Source of the DNA: Lacicoccus halitifaciens
GTDB taxonomy: Bacteria > Bacillota > Bacilli > Staphylococcales > Salinicoccaceae
Length of the DNA: 64,000 nucleotides
Direction of reading: 5' to 3'
Assembly (NCBI RefSeq): GCF_040544485.1
Contig: NZ_JBDZDV010000006.1
Location: 1 to 64,000 of the forward strand
Made by a program: the position numbers and the translations under genes. This document shows positions 49,429 through 57,923 of the stretch, piece by piece. The first letter of the stretch is position 1, and the number at the start of each line of letters is the position of its first letter. The notes below the pieces were generated by a model that was not told where the DNA came from, searched no databases, and was given only the letters and a program-made list of their open reading frames with translations.

Positions 49429-51108
49429 ATGAAAGTTTTTAACCAGTCGCTTTTAATCATATCTTTAGTGGCTTTTCTCGCTGCCTGTACGGATGATGCC
49501 GGAGTGGAAGAGGCAGCAGATTCCGGCGGGGAGGCAGCAGAATCTGAAGGGGGGGACCTGACAGTCGCGGTGCCGAGTGATATTGTGTCGCTCGATCCGC
49601 ACGGCAGTAACGATGATCCTTCCGAACAGCTGAGAGATGTAGTGTACGAAGGCCTGCTGACTCAGGATGAGAATCTGGAAATAACCGAAGCGCTCGCCGA
49701 AGAATGGGACCAGATTGATGATGTAACATGGGAATTCAAGTTGAGGGATGGCGTAAAGTTCCATGACGGCAGTGAGTTCAATGCTGAAGTCGTGGAAGCG
49801 AATATCGACCGGATCCAGGATCCTGCAGTCGCATCGCCGCGTGCATTTTTGCTCGAAATGATTGAAGAGGTTGAAATCATTGATGATTACACCATACGCC
49901 TGGTGACGGAAGAGCCGTTTGCACCGCTGCTCAGCAATCTGACGCATGGTGCCGGCAAAATGATCAGTAAAGATTTGATTGATGAGGATTATGAAAATGC
50001 ATTGAGCGAAGTGGAATCAGATGTAACGCTTGAAGAATATTATGAGTTGCGTGAAGCGGGTGGGGATGAATTCACGGAAGTCGCCGATGCAATCAGCAGT
50101 GAGACAGGCGCAATGGTGGAAGCACATCCAATTGGCACCCACTATATGCAGTTTGAATCGAGGAACCCGGGTGAAAACACCGTGTTTACAAAGTATGAGG
50201 AATACTGGAACGAGCCTGCGAACCTGGACTCCGTAACATTCAAAGTCGTCACCGAAGTCGGATCCAGAATTGCTGAAATTGAAACCGGCGATTCGGATTT
50301 TGTGGTGAATGTCCAGTCGAACAATATCGACAGGATTGAAAACAATGACGAAGTCACACTTGAAAGACGGGACGCCCTGTCAGTCGATTACATCGGCTTC
50401 AACAACCAGGCTGAACCTTTCGATGACGTCCGCGTCCGCTGGGCATTGACCATGGCTTTCGACAGCGAGGCCGTCCTGTCCGGTGTTTATAATGGCTCCG
50501 GGCAGCCGGCGGTCGGTCCGATTCCGCCGGGTGTCCTTGGATACTCCGACAATATCGAGCGGCCGGATTATGATATGGAAGGCGCCCGTGAACTGCTTGC
50601 GGAAGCTGGATACGAAGATGGTTTCGAAACTACAATCATGGTCAATGAGGACAATCCTGAACGCATGGATGCCGCGGTCTTCTTCCAGGAATCCTTGGCA
50701 GACCTGAATATAGATCTCACAATCGAGCAGGTCGAGTGGGGCACTTTCCTTGATACGACCTCGGATGGTGAGCACGAAATGTTCATGCTTGGATGGGGCA
50801 ATACAACGGGTGACCCGGATGACGGCATCATGCCGATGTTCCATTCCGACAATGTCGGTGCCTCAGGTAACCGTTCATTCTTCCAGGATGAGGAGATGGA
50901 TGCACTGCTTGAGGAAGGCTCCCGGGAGACCGATGAGGCTGCCCGGCAGGAGATTTACGAAGAAGCGACAGAAAAGATAGTCCAGCACGCACCGGTTATC
51001 TTCGTCCGCCACGGGGAGTACCTGAACGCAGTCAGCAATGATGTGGAAGGTCTTGTCATAGATAATTACAACATCTTCGATTTCAGTGAGGCATCTTTAG
51101 ACAATTAG
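49429..51108 (+). CDS. Peptide-type ABC substrate-binding lipoprotein 2
   Basis: 559-residue SBP_bac_5 lipoprotein with lipobox FLAAC and an acidic linker. Conserved SLDPHGSND, FHDGSEFNAEVVEANIDRI, and LEEYYELREAGGDEF in the middle. The GTGPF motif is GTHYMQF. The ATG at 49429 is chosen, 6 bases after AAAGGGGG; two earlier in-frame starts (49411, 49423) overlap that site. The alcohol dehydrogenase gene separates it from the first paralogue, and a hairpin follows it. Confidence 0.9.
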   Translation: MKVFNQSLLIISLVAFLAACTDDAGVEEAADSGGEAAESEGGDLTVAVPSDIVSLDPHGSNDDPSEQLRDVVYEGLLTQDENLEITEALAEEWDQIDDVTWEFKLRDGVKFHDGSEFNAEVVEANIDRIQDPAVASPRAFLLEMIEEVEIIDDYTIRLVTEEPFAPLLSNLTHGAGKMISKDLIDEDYENALSEVESDVTLEEYYELREAGGDEFTEVADAISSETGAMVEAHPIGTHYMQFESRNPGENTVFTKYEEYWNEPANLDSVTFKVVTEVGSRIAEIETGDSDFVVNVQSNNIDRIENNDEVTLERRDALSVDYIGFNNQAEPFDDVRVRWALTMAFDSEAVLSGVYNGSGQPAVGPIPPGVLGYSDNIERPDYDMEGARELLAEAGYEDGFETTIMVNEDNPERMDAAVFFQESLADLNIDLTIEQVEWGTFLDTTSDGEHEMFMLGWGNTTGDPDDGIMPMFHSDNVGASGNRSFFQDEEMDALLEEGSRETDEAARQEIYEEATEKIVQHAPVIFVRHGEYLNAVSNDVEGLVIDNYNIFDFSEASLDN

Positions 51109-51122
51109 AAACTTTGGAATTA

Positions 51123-51154
51123 AATGAGTTTACATTCGACGTAAGCTCATTTTA
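51123..51154 (+). terminator. Terminator of binding protein 2
   Basis: AATGAGTTTAC / GTAAGCTCATT with one wobble pair, 7-base loop, followed by TTTA. Confidence 0.7.
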
Positions 51155-51229
51155 TCTGAAAATTCATATTGATTGAATTCACAGAATGAAGTATCATGTT
51201 AATAACTTAGGGAAAAGAGGGGGATGGGA

Positions 51230-52921
51230 ATGAAGAATTTTTGGAAATTATTTTTAGTCAGTATGATGGTGCTTGTACTTGCGGCATGTACTGATGACGA
51301 CAGCGTCGATGAGGAAGCGGCGGAAGGGGATGCTTCTGATGACCAGACAGAAACAGCCGCCGGCGGCGATCTGACGATTGCGATTCCGAGTGATGCGGTC
51401 TCAATGGACCCGCACGGCAGCAACGATGTGCCGTCTGAACAGGTACGGGATGAAATATATGAAGGCCTGGTCACACAGGATGAAAACTTTGAAATCGTAC
51501 CGCTGCTTGCTGAAGAGTGGGAAGAAGTAGATGAAACGACGATGGAGTTCACCTTGAAGGAAGGCGTGGTCTTCCATGACGGCAGCGAATTCAATGCGGA
51601 AGTCGTCAAGGCGAACTTCGACCGGCTGCTCGACCCTGCCGTGGCATCGCCGAGGGCTTTTCTTCTGGAAATGGTTGAAAACGTGAATGTAGTCGATGAT
51701 TACACGGTCCAGCTGGAACTCGAGTATCCATATTCACCGCTTTTGAATAACTTATCACACGGTGCAGGCAAGCTGATCAGTAAAGATCTGATTGATGCAG
51801 ACTATGAAAATGCGTTGTCCGAAGCGGGCGAGGATATGTCCGTTGAGGAATATTATGAACTCCGTGAAGAAGGCGGAGATGCGCATGAAGAAGTGGCAAA
51901 CGCCATTGCAGGGGACGTCAGCACCCTGATAGAACAGGAGCCAGTCGGTACGAACTATATGCAGTTCGAATCCAGGAACCCGGGTGAAAATACTGTACTG
52001 ACTAAATATGAAGACTACCGGGACGGTCCGGCGACGATAGACTCCGTCACTTATAAAGTGGTATCCGAGACAGGATCGCGCATTGCCGAACTTGAAACGG
52101 GATCGTCGGACTTCATTCTTGCAGTCCAGTCGAGCAATATCGACCGGGTGGAGAATAATGACGATGTGACGCTCGACCGCAATGAATCCGTATCAATCGA
52201 CTATATCGGCTTCAATGTGGAGAGCGAGCCGCTTGATGATCCGCTCGTCCGTCAGGCAATTACACATGCATTCGACAAGGAAGCTGTGTTGTCCGGAGTG
52301 TACAATGATTCCGGCCAACCTGCCGTAGCACCGCTTGCGCCCGGCATATTGGGTCATTCCGAAGACCTGGAAGGACTGGAATATAATCCGGACAGGGCAC
52401 AGGAACTGCTTGAAGAAGCAGGGCACGGGGACGGATTCGACATCAATCTGATGGTGAATGATGATAATCCTGAGCGTGTGGATATGGCTGTATTCCTTCA
52501 GGAATCGCTTGCCGACCTCAATATCAATGTCAATGTCGAGCAGGTTGAGTGGGGTGCATACCTCGATGCCACGGCAAACGGGGAACATGATATGTTCATA
52601 CTCGGCTGGTCGAACTCGACAGGTGACCCGGACAACGGCATTTCACCGTTATTCCATTCAGATAATATGGGCGATACAGGAAACCGGTCCTTCTTCGCCA
52701 ACGATGAGCTGGATGCACTGCTTGATGAAGGTGCACGAGTCACGGATGATGATGAACGCCAGCAGATCTATGAAGAGGCACAGCAGATACTGGTCGATGA
52801 AGCGCCGGCAATTTTCGTCCGCCATGGTGAAAACCTGAATGCCTACCATAACAGTGTAGAAGGTATTTATATTGACAGTTACAACATCTTTGACTTCAGA
52901 GAAGTTACACTTAATGAATAA
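51230..52921 (+). CDS. Peptide-type ABC substrate-binding lipoprotein 3
   Basis: 563-residue SBP_bac_5 lipoprotein, lipobox VLAAC. By eye it is closest to binding protein 2 (shared NPGENTVLTKYE, SGQPAVAPLAPG / SGQPAVGPIPPG, DNPERVD). The middle element reads SVEEYYELREEGGDAHEE and the GTGPF motif is GTNYMQF. The ATG at 51230 is 6 bases after AGAGGGGG. It has its own leader and terminator, so it is probably a separate transcript. Confidence 0.9.
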   Translation: MKNFWKLFLVSMMVLVLAACTDDDSVDEEAAEGDASDDQTETAAGGDLTIAIPSDAVSMDPHGSNDVPSEQVRDEIYEGLVTQDENFEIVPLLAEEWEEVDETTMEFTLKEGVVFHDGSEFNAEVVKANFDRLLDPAVASPRAFLLEMVENVNVVDDYTVQLELEYPYSPLLNNLSHGAGKLISKDLIDADYENALSEAGEDMSVEEYYELREEGGDAHEEVANAIAGDVSTLIEQEPVGTNYMQFESRNPGENTVLTKYEDYRDGPATIDSVTYKVVSETGSRIAELETGSSDFILAVQSSNIDRVENNDDVTLDRNESVSIDYIGFNVESEPLDDPLVRQAITHAFDKEAVLSGVYNDSGQPAVAPLAPGILGHSEDLEGLEYNPDRAQELLEEAGHGDGFDINLMVNDDNPERVDMAVFLQESLADLNINVNVEQVEWGAYLDATANGEHDMFILGWSNSTGDPDNGISPLFHSDNMGDTGNRSFFANDELDALLDEGARVTDDDERQQIYEEAQQILVDEAPAIFVRHGENLNAYHNSVEGIYIDSYNIFDFREVTLNE

Positions 52922-52930
52922 TACTATTTC

Positions 52931-52958
52931 AAAGGAGGAATTTTCCTCCTTTTTTTGT
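52931..52958 (+). terminator. Terminator of binding protein 3
   Basis: AAAGGAGGAA / TTCCTCCTTT with a 2-base loop, then a T run. Confidence 0.85.
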
Positions 52959-53076
52959 TTGCGCTTTATCATAATTGTAAGATATTTCAAAAGCTTCGTT
53001 GAAATTAAAAAAGAGTTAAGGTATATTAAAAAAAGGTCAGGAATTTCATTTAATTTTAATAATAGGAGGTAAATGT

Positions 53077-54807
53077 ATGAAGAATTTCAGATTATTGCTG
53101 ATGATGGCAATGGTTGCAGTCCTTTCCGTAGTACTGGTCGCCTGTGCGGATGACAGTGATGTCGATCCTGCAGCGGAGAACGGAGATGACGCGGCAACCG
53201 AGAACGGGGAAAACACTGAAGACGCTTCAGGTGAAGCATCCGGCGGTGGAGACCTTGTCATTTCGGAAGCATCGGATATCGTAAGTCTCGATCCACACGG
53301 AAACAACGATGTTCCTTCAAGTAACGTGCGTAACAACATCTATGAGTCACTTACATACTTGGATGAGAACATGGAAGTCCAGCCGCGACTGGCAACAGAA
53401 TGGACAGAAGTGGATGATACGACATGGGAGTTCACTTTGAAAGAAGGCGTGACTTTCCATGACGGAACAGAGTTTAATGCAGAAGTGGTGGAAGCGAACC
53501 TGGAACGCTTACTCGACCCGGCGGTCGCATCCCCGCGTATGTTCTTATATGAAATGGTGACCGGGGTGGACGTAGTCGATGACTACACGGTCCATATCAA
53601 CCTGGAATACCCGTTTGCACCGATCCTTGCACACCTTGCACATGATGCAGGCGGCATGATCAGCAAAGAAGTAATTGATGCTGACTACGAAGCTGCGCTG
53701 TCTGAAGCGGGTGAAGAGATGTCGGTTGAAGAGTATTACGAACTCCGTGAAGAAGGCGGAGAGTCACATGAGGAAGTTGCAGATGCAATCACTGACGAAG
53801 TCGGCAACCATATTGCCGACAACCCTGTAGGCACAGGTCCATTTGAATTTGAATCACGTGCTGCAGGTGAGAATGTTGTGCTTGCGAACTATGGAGATTA
53901 CCACGACGATGAAAATGCGGCACAGCTTGATACAGTGACGTTCAAAGTCGTACCGGAAACAGGTGCACGTCTTGCTGAAATCGAGACAGGTGCAAGCCAT
54001 GTTGCGGGCGGCGCAGAACCGACGAATATCGACCGCATCGAATCCCATGATTCGACTGAAGTCGATTTGACACCGTCACTCGGGTTGTCATATGTCGGCT
54101 TCAACGTTGAACAGGAGCCATTGGATGATCCACTGGTGCGTCAGGCGATCTCATATGCCATCGACCGTGAAGCAATCATCGAAGGTATCTATGAAGGTGT
54201 CGGAACACCTGCAGAAGGACCGCTTGCCCCGGGCGTTTTCGGGTACGATGACAGTGTCGAAGGTATCACTTACGACCTTGAACGTGCACAGGAACTGATG
54301 GCGGAAGCAGGTCATGAAGATGGATTTGATATTGAAATCCTCACGAATGATCAGCCGCAGCGTGTAGATACTGCTGTCTATATGCAGGAAGCTCTTGCAG
54401 AACTCAATATCAATGTCTCTGTACAGCAGCTTGAGTGGGGTGCGTATCTGGAAACTACAGCGAACGGTGACCATGATATGTTCGTGCTCGGCTGGTCGAC
54501 GGTGACTGGTGATGCAGATTACGGCATGTATCCACTGTTGCATTCAACAATGCACGGTGACCCGGGCAACCGTTCATTCCTGTCAAACGACAATGTGGAT
54601 GAACTGCTTGAAGCGGGACGTTCAGAGACTGACCCTGAAGCCCGTCAGGAAATATACAGCGAACTTCAGGAAGAGCTCGTGGATATTGCACCGATGATCT
54701 ACATCCACCATCAGGACTTTGTCACAGGAATCAACTCGAACGTTGAGAACTTTGAGATCGATGCGCTTGGCATCTATCAGCTCAGGGATACAACTGTTTC
54801 AGAATAA
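53077..54807 (+). CDS. Peptide-type ABC substrate-binding lipoprotein 4
   Basis: 576-residue SBP_bac_5 lipoprotein, lipobox VLVAC, with a longer acidic linker (DPAAENGDDAATENGENTED). It keeps the canonical GTGPFEF motif that the other three have lost, and the shared SVEEYYELREEGG element. Codon choice is more biased than in copies 1-3 (many GAA, CGT, GGT), suggesting high expression. AGGAGG precedes the ATG. Last of the four; ends at a strong terminator. Confidence 0.9.
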   Translation: MKNFRLLLMMAMVAVLSVVLVACADDSDVDPAAENGDDAATENGENTEDASGEASGGGDLVISEASDIVSLDPHGNNDVPSSNVRNNIYESLTYLDENMEVQPRLATEWTEVDDTTWEFTLKEGVTFHDGTEFNAEVVEANLERLLDPAVASPRMFLYEMVTGVDVVDDYTVHINLEYPFAPILAHLAHDAGGMISKEVIDADYEAALSEAGEEMSVEEYYELREEGGESHEEVADAITDEVGNHIADNPVGTGPFEFESRAAGENVVLANYGDYHDDENAAQLDTVTFKVVPETGARLAEIETGASHVAGGAEPTNIDRIESHDSTEVDLTPSLGLSYVGFNVEQEPLDDPLVRQAISYAIDREAIIEGIYEGVGTPAEGPLAPGVFGYDDSVEGITYDLERAQELMAEAGHEDGFDIEILTNDQPQRVDTAVYMQEALAELNINVSVQQLEWGAYLETTANGDHDMFVLGWSTVTGDADYGMYPLLHSTMHGDPGNRSFLSNDNVDELLEAGRSETDPEARQEIYSELQEELVDIAPMIYIHHQDFVTGINSNVENFEIDALGIYQLRDTTVSE

Positions 54808-54818
54808 TGAAAAAGAGG

Positions 54819-54853
54819 TATAGGTGATGTCGAAGGCATCACCTATATTTTTG
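54819..54853 (+). terminator. Terminator of binding protein 4
   Basis: TATAGGTGATG, 7-base loop, CATCACCTATA and a T run. Confidence 0.9.
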
Positions 54854-54919
54854 TTTGCATAAAGAATAATTCCGTCAAAAATGCTATAATGACAGCATTG
54901 GTAAAAAGGGGAGTCTGTA

Positions 54920-55186
54920 TTGAAGAGAACAGCTTTGGCAATCGTTATGACGGTATTTTTAGCAGCATGCAGCAATGAGCCGACACAGGCGGAAAAAGAT
55001 CTGGAAAAAGTGAATGAGGATATCGGTGAACTTCAGAGCGAGATACAACAGGTGCGGAGTGAAAATGAAGCGGTTGAAAGTGATATCACGAACAAGGAAA
55101 GAGAACTTGAAGAGGTGCTCTCGGGTGATTCGGATGACAGCGATGAGGATGAAGAAGAATCCGACACAGCACCGGAAGATGAATAG
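54920..55186 (+). CDS. Small coiled-coil lipoprotein
   Basis: 88-residue predicted lipoprotein: signal peptide with lipobox FLAACS, a heptad-patterned coiled coil at about residues 26-65 (KDLEKVNEDIGELQSEIQQV), then a very acidic Ser/Asp/Glu tail. The start is a TTG at 54920 with AAAGGGGAG 6 bases upstream. 28 bases separate it from the next gene, so it probably heads a three-gene unit. Function unknown. Confidence 0.7.
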   Translation: MKRTALAIVMTVFLAACSNEPTQAEKDLEKVNEDIGELQSEIQQVRSENEAVESDITNKERELEEVLSGDSDDSDEDEEESDTAPEDE

Positions 55187-55214
55187 ACTGTTAATCTGAA
55201 AGGAGAATGACGAT

Positions 55215-55556
55215 ATGCATGAGAAAAAATTTTCATTGATAGAAGGCGAAACTTTCACGATTGATCAGCTTGGCAAAGAGATAGAAGAGATCACCGGATC
55301 GAAAGTGACTGATCTTACAGGCATCAAAAGCAGGGTTGTGGCCCAGAAACCGAGTCCCGAACAGGATTTCGAGACATTCACCATAAAATTCAATTTGGAA
55401 GATCTGCCTGATTTTGTTGATGTCGTCGCCACGACGGAGAAAAAAGAAAATGTTGAGGATTACGATTTCGATAAAGAGGAATTGAAAGTCCGCCTCGTCA
55501 GCTATATCAGGCAGGAAGCGCCCAAGGGCAATGAAAGCGAGCATGTCAGCGGGTGA
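55215..55556 (+). CDS. Hypothetical protein, 113 residues
   Basis: Not recognised. A soluble acidic protein without signal peptide or cysteines, with an alternating pattern of short strands (GETFTIDQLGKEIEEITG, FETFTIKFNLEDLPDFVDVVAT). AAAGGAGAATGA precedes the ATG. It lies between the small lipoprotein and the acetyltransferase, with gaps of 28 and 35 bases, and is probably in the same transcript. Confidence 0.65.
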   Translation: MHEKKFSLIEGETFTIDQLGKEIEEITGSKVTDLTGIKSRVVAQKPSPEQDFETFTIKFNLEDLPDFVDVVATTEKKENVEDYDFDKEELKVRLVSYIRQEAPKGNESEHVSG

Positions 55557-55591
55557 CCTTAAGATAAGAATGGACATAATAGAGGGTTGAT

Positions 55592-56155
55592 ATGAAATAT
55601 ATTAAAACGAAGCGGCTGATTTTAAGGGATTGGAAAGAGAGTGATATACCGGGGTTCATTGCGTTGAATATGGACGAGGATGTCCGCCGTTATTTTCCGA
55701 ATACCGCCACTCCGGAAGAGTCCAGGGAATTCATACTGAACGCTCAGCGCGACATCGATGCGAGGGGTTTCGGTTTGTTTGCTGTGGAGCGCAGGGACAC
55801 AAAAGAGTTCATCGGATTTACCGGCATTCAGGTGTGGGAAGAAGACGGCCCTTTGCGGCTGCATTTTCTGCCCTCTATTGAGATTGGCTGGCGCCTGGCG
55901 AAACGGCACTGGAACCAGGGGTTTGCGACGGAAGCAGCGAGGGCGGTAGTGAAGTTTGCAGAGCGCAATACGGATATCAAGGAAATTTATGCGTATACTG
56001 CGGGCATCAATTACCCATCAATCAACATCATGCTGAAACTGGGAATGAAAAAAGTATACACTTTTGAGCATCCATCAATCATCGACGGCCATTCGCTCAA
56101 GACCCATGTCGTTTATAAGATGGACATAAAAAAGAGGCATCGCTTCAAATTATGA
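55592..56155 (+). CDS. GNAT-family acetyltransferase (RimJ/RimL type)
   Basis: 187-residue acetyltransferase of the RimJ/RimL group. It begins YIKTKRLILRDWKESDIPGF, with acetyl-CoA loop IGWRLAKRHWNQGFATEAARA and the later INYPSINIMLKLGMKK. The target may be a protein N-terminus or a small molecule. Its last two codons overlap the end of the convergent LOG-family gene by six bases, and the shared terminator hairpin is built from the coding ends of both. Confidence 0.85.
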   Translation: MKYIKTKRLILRDWKESDIPGFIALNMDEDVRRYFPNTATPEESREFILNAQRDIDARGFGLFAVERRDTKEFIGFTGIQVWEEDGPLRLHFLPSIEIGWRLAKRHWNQGFATEAARAVVKFAERNTDIKEIYAYTAGINYPSINIMLKLGMKKVYTFEHPSIIDGHSLKTHVVYKMDIKKRHRFKL

Positions 56156-56170
56156 GCGATGCCCTTTTTG
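56135..56170. terminator. Bidirectional terminator within overlapping gene ends
   Basis: GGCATCGCT / AGCGATGCC with A and T tracts outside. The plus-strand arm is coding sequence of the acetyltransferase, the other arm of the LOG-family gene. Confidence 0.85.
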
Positions 56171-56746
56171 CAGGTCTTTATATGTTCTTACGGGCAGGGG
56201 CCTGAAGTTCTCGAATTGGGCGACGAGGGACTCCAGATCTTCACCGATGAACAGCTGATTCATGTATCTTTCCTCCAGGAATTCTTCGGAAATCATCTTA
56301 TTGAACATGGCCATCAGATCATCAAAATAATTGTTCGTGTTGATGAGGCCGAGAGGTTTTTGATGGAGGCCGATCTGTCCCCATGTATACATCTCAAAAA
56401 ACTCTTCCAATGTACCTGCACCACCCGGAAGTGTGATGGTGGCATCGCCGAGTTCGTCCATCCTGGCTTTCCTCTCATGCATCGACTGCACCACTTCCAA
56501 TGTCTGGACCTTCTCGTGAGCGAGCTCACGCTCCACCAGAAAGCGGGGTATGACCCCGATCACTTTGCCGCCGGCATCAACCGTACCATTTGCAACAGCC
56601 CCCATCATTCCTGCAGAACCTCCGCCGTAAACCAGTTCATAGCCGGCTTCGGCGATATCTTTTCCGAGCTTGTACGCGGCTTCTTCGAACTCAGGCAGCC
56701 TGCCTGATGTCGCGCCGCAAAATACAGTTATTCTTTTTATCTCCAC
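56150..56746 (-). CDS. LOG-family (TIGR00730) Rossmann protein
   Basis: 198-residue protein of the LOG family, whose studied members cleave the ribosyl bond of cytokinin-type or other nucleoside 5'-monophosphates. The substrate loop is PGGAGTLEEFFEMYTW (PGGxGTxxE), preceded by YGGGSAGMMGAVA and by the catalytic-type Arg in MHERKARM. The start is a GTG at 56746 with GGTGAAG upstream. Physiological substrate in this bacterium unknown; 30 bases separate it from the gene upstream. Confidence 0.88.
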   Translation of the reverse strand: MEIKRITVFCGATSGRLPEFEEAAYKLGKDIAEAGYELVYGGGSAGMMGAVANGTVDAGGKVIGVIPRFLVERELAHEKVQTLEVVQSMHERKARMDELGDATITLPGGAGTLEEFFEMYTWGQIGLHQKPLGLINTNNYFDDLMAMFNKMISEEFLEERYMNQLFIGEDLESLVAQFENFRPLPVRTYKDLQKGHRS

Positions 56747-56776
56747 TGTGCTTCACCCGCAATCCAATCTGTTAGT

Positions 56777-57790
56777 TTAAAATCTGTTCTTCTTTTTATT
56801 GAGCTTTTTTTCAAGCTTTCGCTGTTTCCTGCTTTTGCCCGCACTGTTTCTTATGCCTGTTTTACGGCCGCCGGCGGTATAATGATCTTCGGCTGCTGCA
56901 CGATGCTGGCCGAACAGTGAATCTTCACTGATGGTTGATCCGGTCTTTCCTTTGGAGTCTTTTCCGTCATAGCTGACCGTCGGATCCAGTTTTTCATGGT
57001 GTCTCTTGAACAGTTCGCCGGGATTGAAATCATTGATGTTTTCTTCGTGATCTTTCACTTTGTCGAAATATAACTGCTGTACATCGGTCGTCATGTCATT
57101 CTCCTCATGTATTGATTGGCCAGTTGCCTTACTGTCCATTCTATCATCTTTTTCGTCAGCCGTGTCCTGAATATCGATTTGCAGACGTTTTTCATCTTCT
57201 TCCGTCAAAGAGACCCGGCTCATTGATGCATCTCCATCATATGCCTTGGCGATGTCCTGCTTCTCCCGGTGCGTTTCCGCTGCCGTCTCTTCCTGCGTAT
57301 CCATGTCCGACTTCCCGGCAATCAGTCCGGAGCTCACAGTCATGCCGGCGATTTTATCATCATTCGACATCTCATTACCGGACTGCATGATTTTAGGTAC
57401 GATGGTATCCTTTGTGAAATTTCCCTGCAGCCTTTTCTTTCGGTGTTTCTCCTTGTCTTTTTCAAATTGTACAAGAAGTTTGTCCTCTTTTTTGACGCTC
57501 TGCTGATAGGATTTTATGTCTTTTTGATAGGCACGTTCCTGCTTCTTGTCGCTGATTTTGCTTCCGACGGTGTCCGCAGCGGATTTGCCCGTATGGTAAA
57601 TGGTCGTGCTCGTGTCTTTGACCGACTGATACACACCTTCACCCTTGTCTTTGACATTATGGTAGGCAGTGCTTGAAAAGCGTCCGAGTTTCTCCATTTC
57701 AGGATGTTCCTTTATACGGTTCCTTTCGGTGAACAGCGGCACTAATATGATTGGAAGAACATTGAGCAGTGTTTTAATATTCTTATTCAT
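56777..57790 (-). CDS. Hypothetical 337-residue charged protein with N-terminal hydrophobic segment
   Basis: Not recognised. One hydrophobic segment at residues 6-21 (KTLLNVLPIILVPLF) could anchor it in the membrane. The rest is charged and mostly predicted to be disordered or helical: repeated aromatic-centred motifs in residues 40-75 (TAYHNVKDK, GVYQSVKDT, TIYHTGKSA), acidic regions, and a very basic end (KQRKLEKKLNKKKNRF). GGAGG precedes the ATG. A good SigB-type promoter lies upstream, suggesting stress induction. It may be co-transcribed with the LOG-family gene. Confidence 0.7.
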   Translation of the reverse strand: MNKNIKTLLNVLPIILVPLFTERNRIKEHPEMEKLGRFSSTAYHNVKDKGEGVYQSVKDTSTTIYHTGKSAADTVGSKISDKKQERAYQKDIKSYQQSVKKEDKLLVQFEKDKEKHRKKRLQGNFTKDTIVPKIMQSGNEMSNDDKIAGMTVSSGLIAGKSDMDTQEETAAETHREKQDIAKAYDGDASMSRVSLTEEDEKRLQIDIQDTADEKDDRMDSKATGQSIHEENDMTTDVQQLYFDKVKDHEENINDFNPGELFKRHHEKLDPTVSYDGKDSKGKTGSTISEDSLFGQHRAAAEDHYTAGGRKTGIRNSAGKSRKQRKLEKKLNKKKNRF

Positions 57791-57827
57791 GAGTGGACCT
57801 CCATGGCTTTTTATTAATAATTATATA

Positions 57828-57853
57828 ATACCCTCAGTCAACTTTCACTAAAC
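57828..57853 (-). promoter_or_regulatory. SigB-type promoter of the 337-residue gene
   Basis: Minus strand reads GTTTAG, 14-bp spacer, GGGTAT: one mismatch to GTTTAA-N12-14-GGGWAW. The start codon is about 38 bp downstream. Best SigB candidate in the window. Confidence 0.65.
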
Positions 57854-57865
57854 TGTATATAATAG

Positions 57866-57890
57866 GTTTCAAATTTATATATATGGCAAT
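57866..57890 (+). promoter_or_regulatory. Weak SigB-like promoter of the RIC-like gene
   Basis: GTTTCA, 13-bp spacer, GGCAAT; one mismatch in each box. It is back to back with the stronger site for the divergent gene. Confidence 0.3.
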
Positions 57891-57923
57891 AATACTAGTA
57901 ACCAGACAAGGAGGCGCCTTTTT

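Noticed and set aside
51150..51164. CodY-like box TTTTATCTGAAAATT before binding protein 3
   Set aside because: Three mismatches to AATTTTCWGAAAATT in AT-rich DNA, and it overlaps the terminator of binding protein 2. A similar 11-of-15 match lies at about 49337. Too weak without a genome-wide score.
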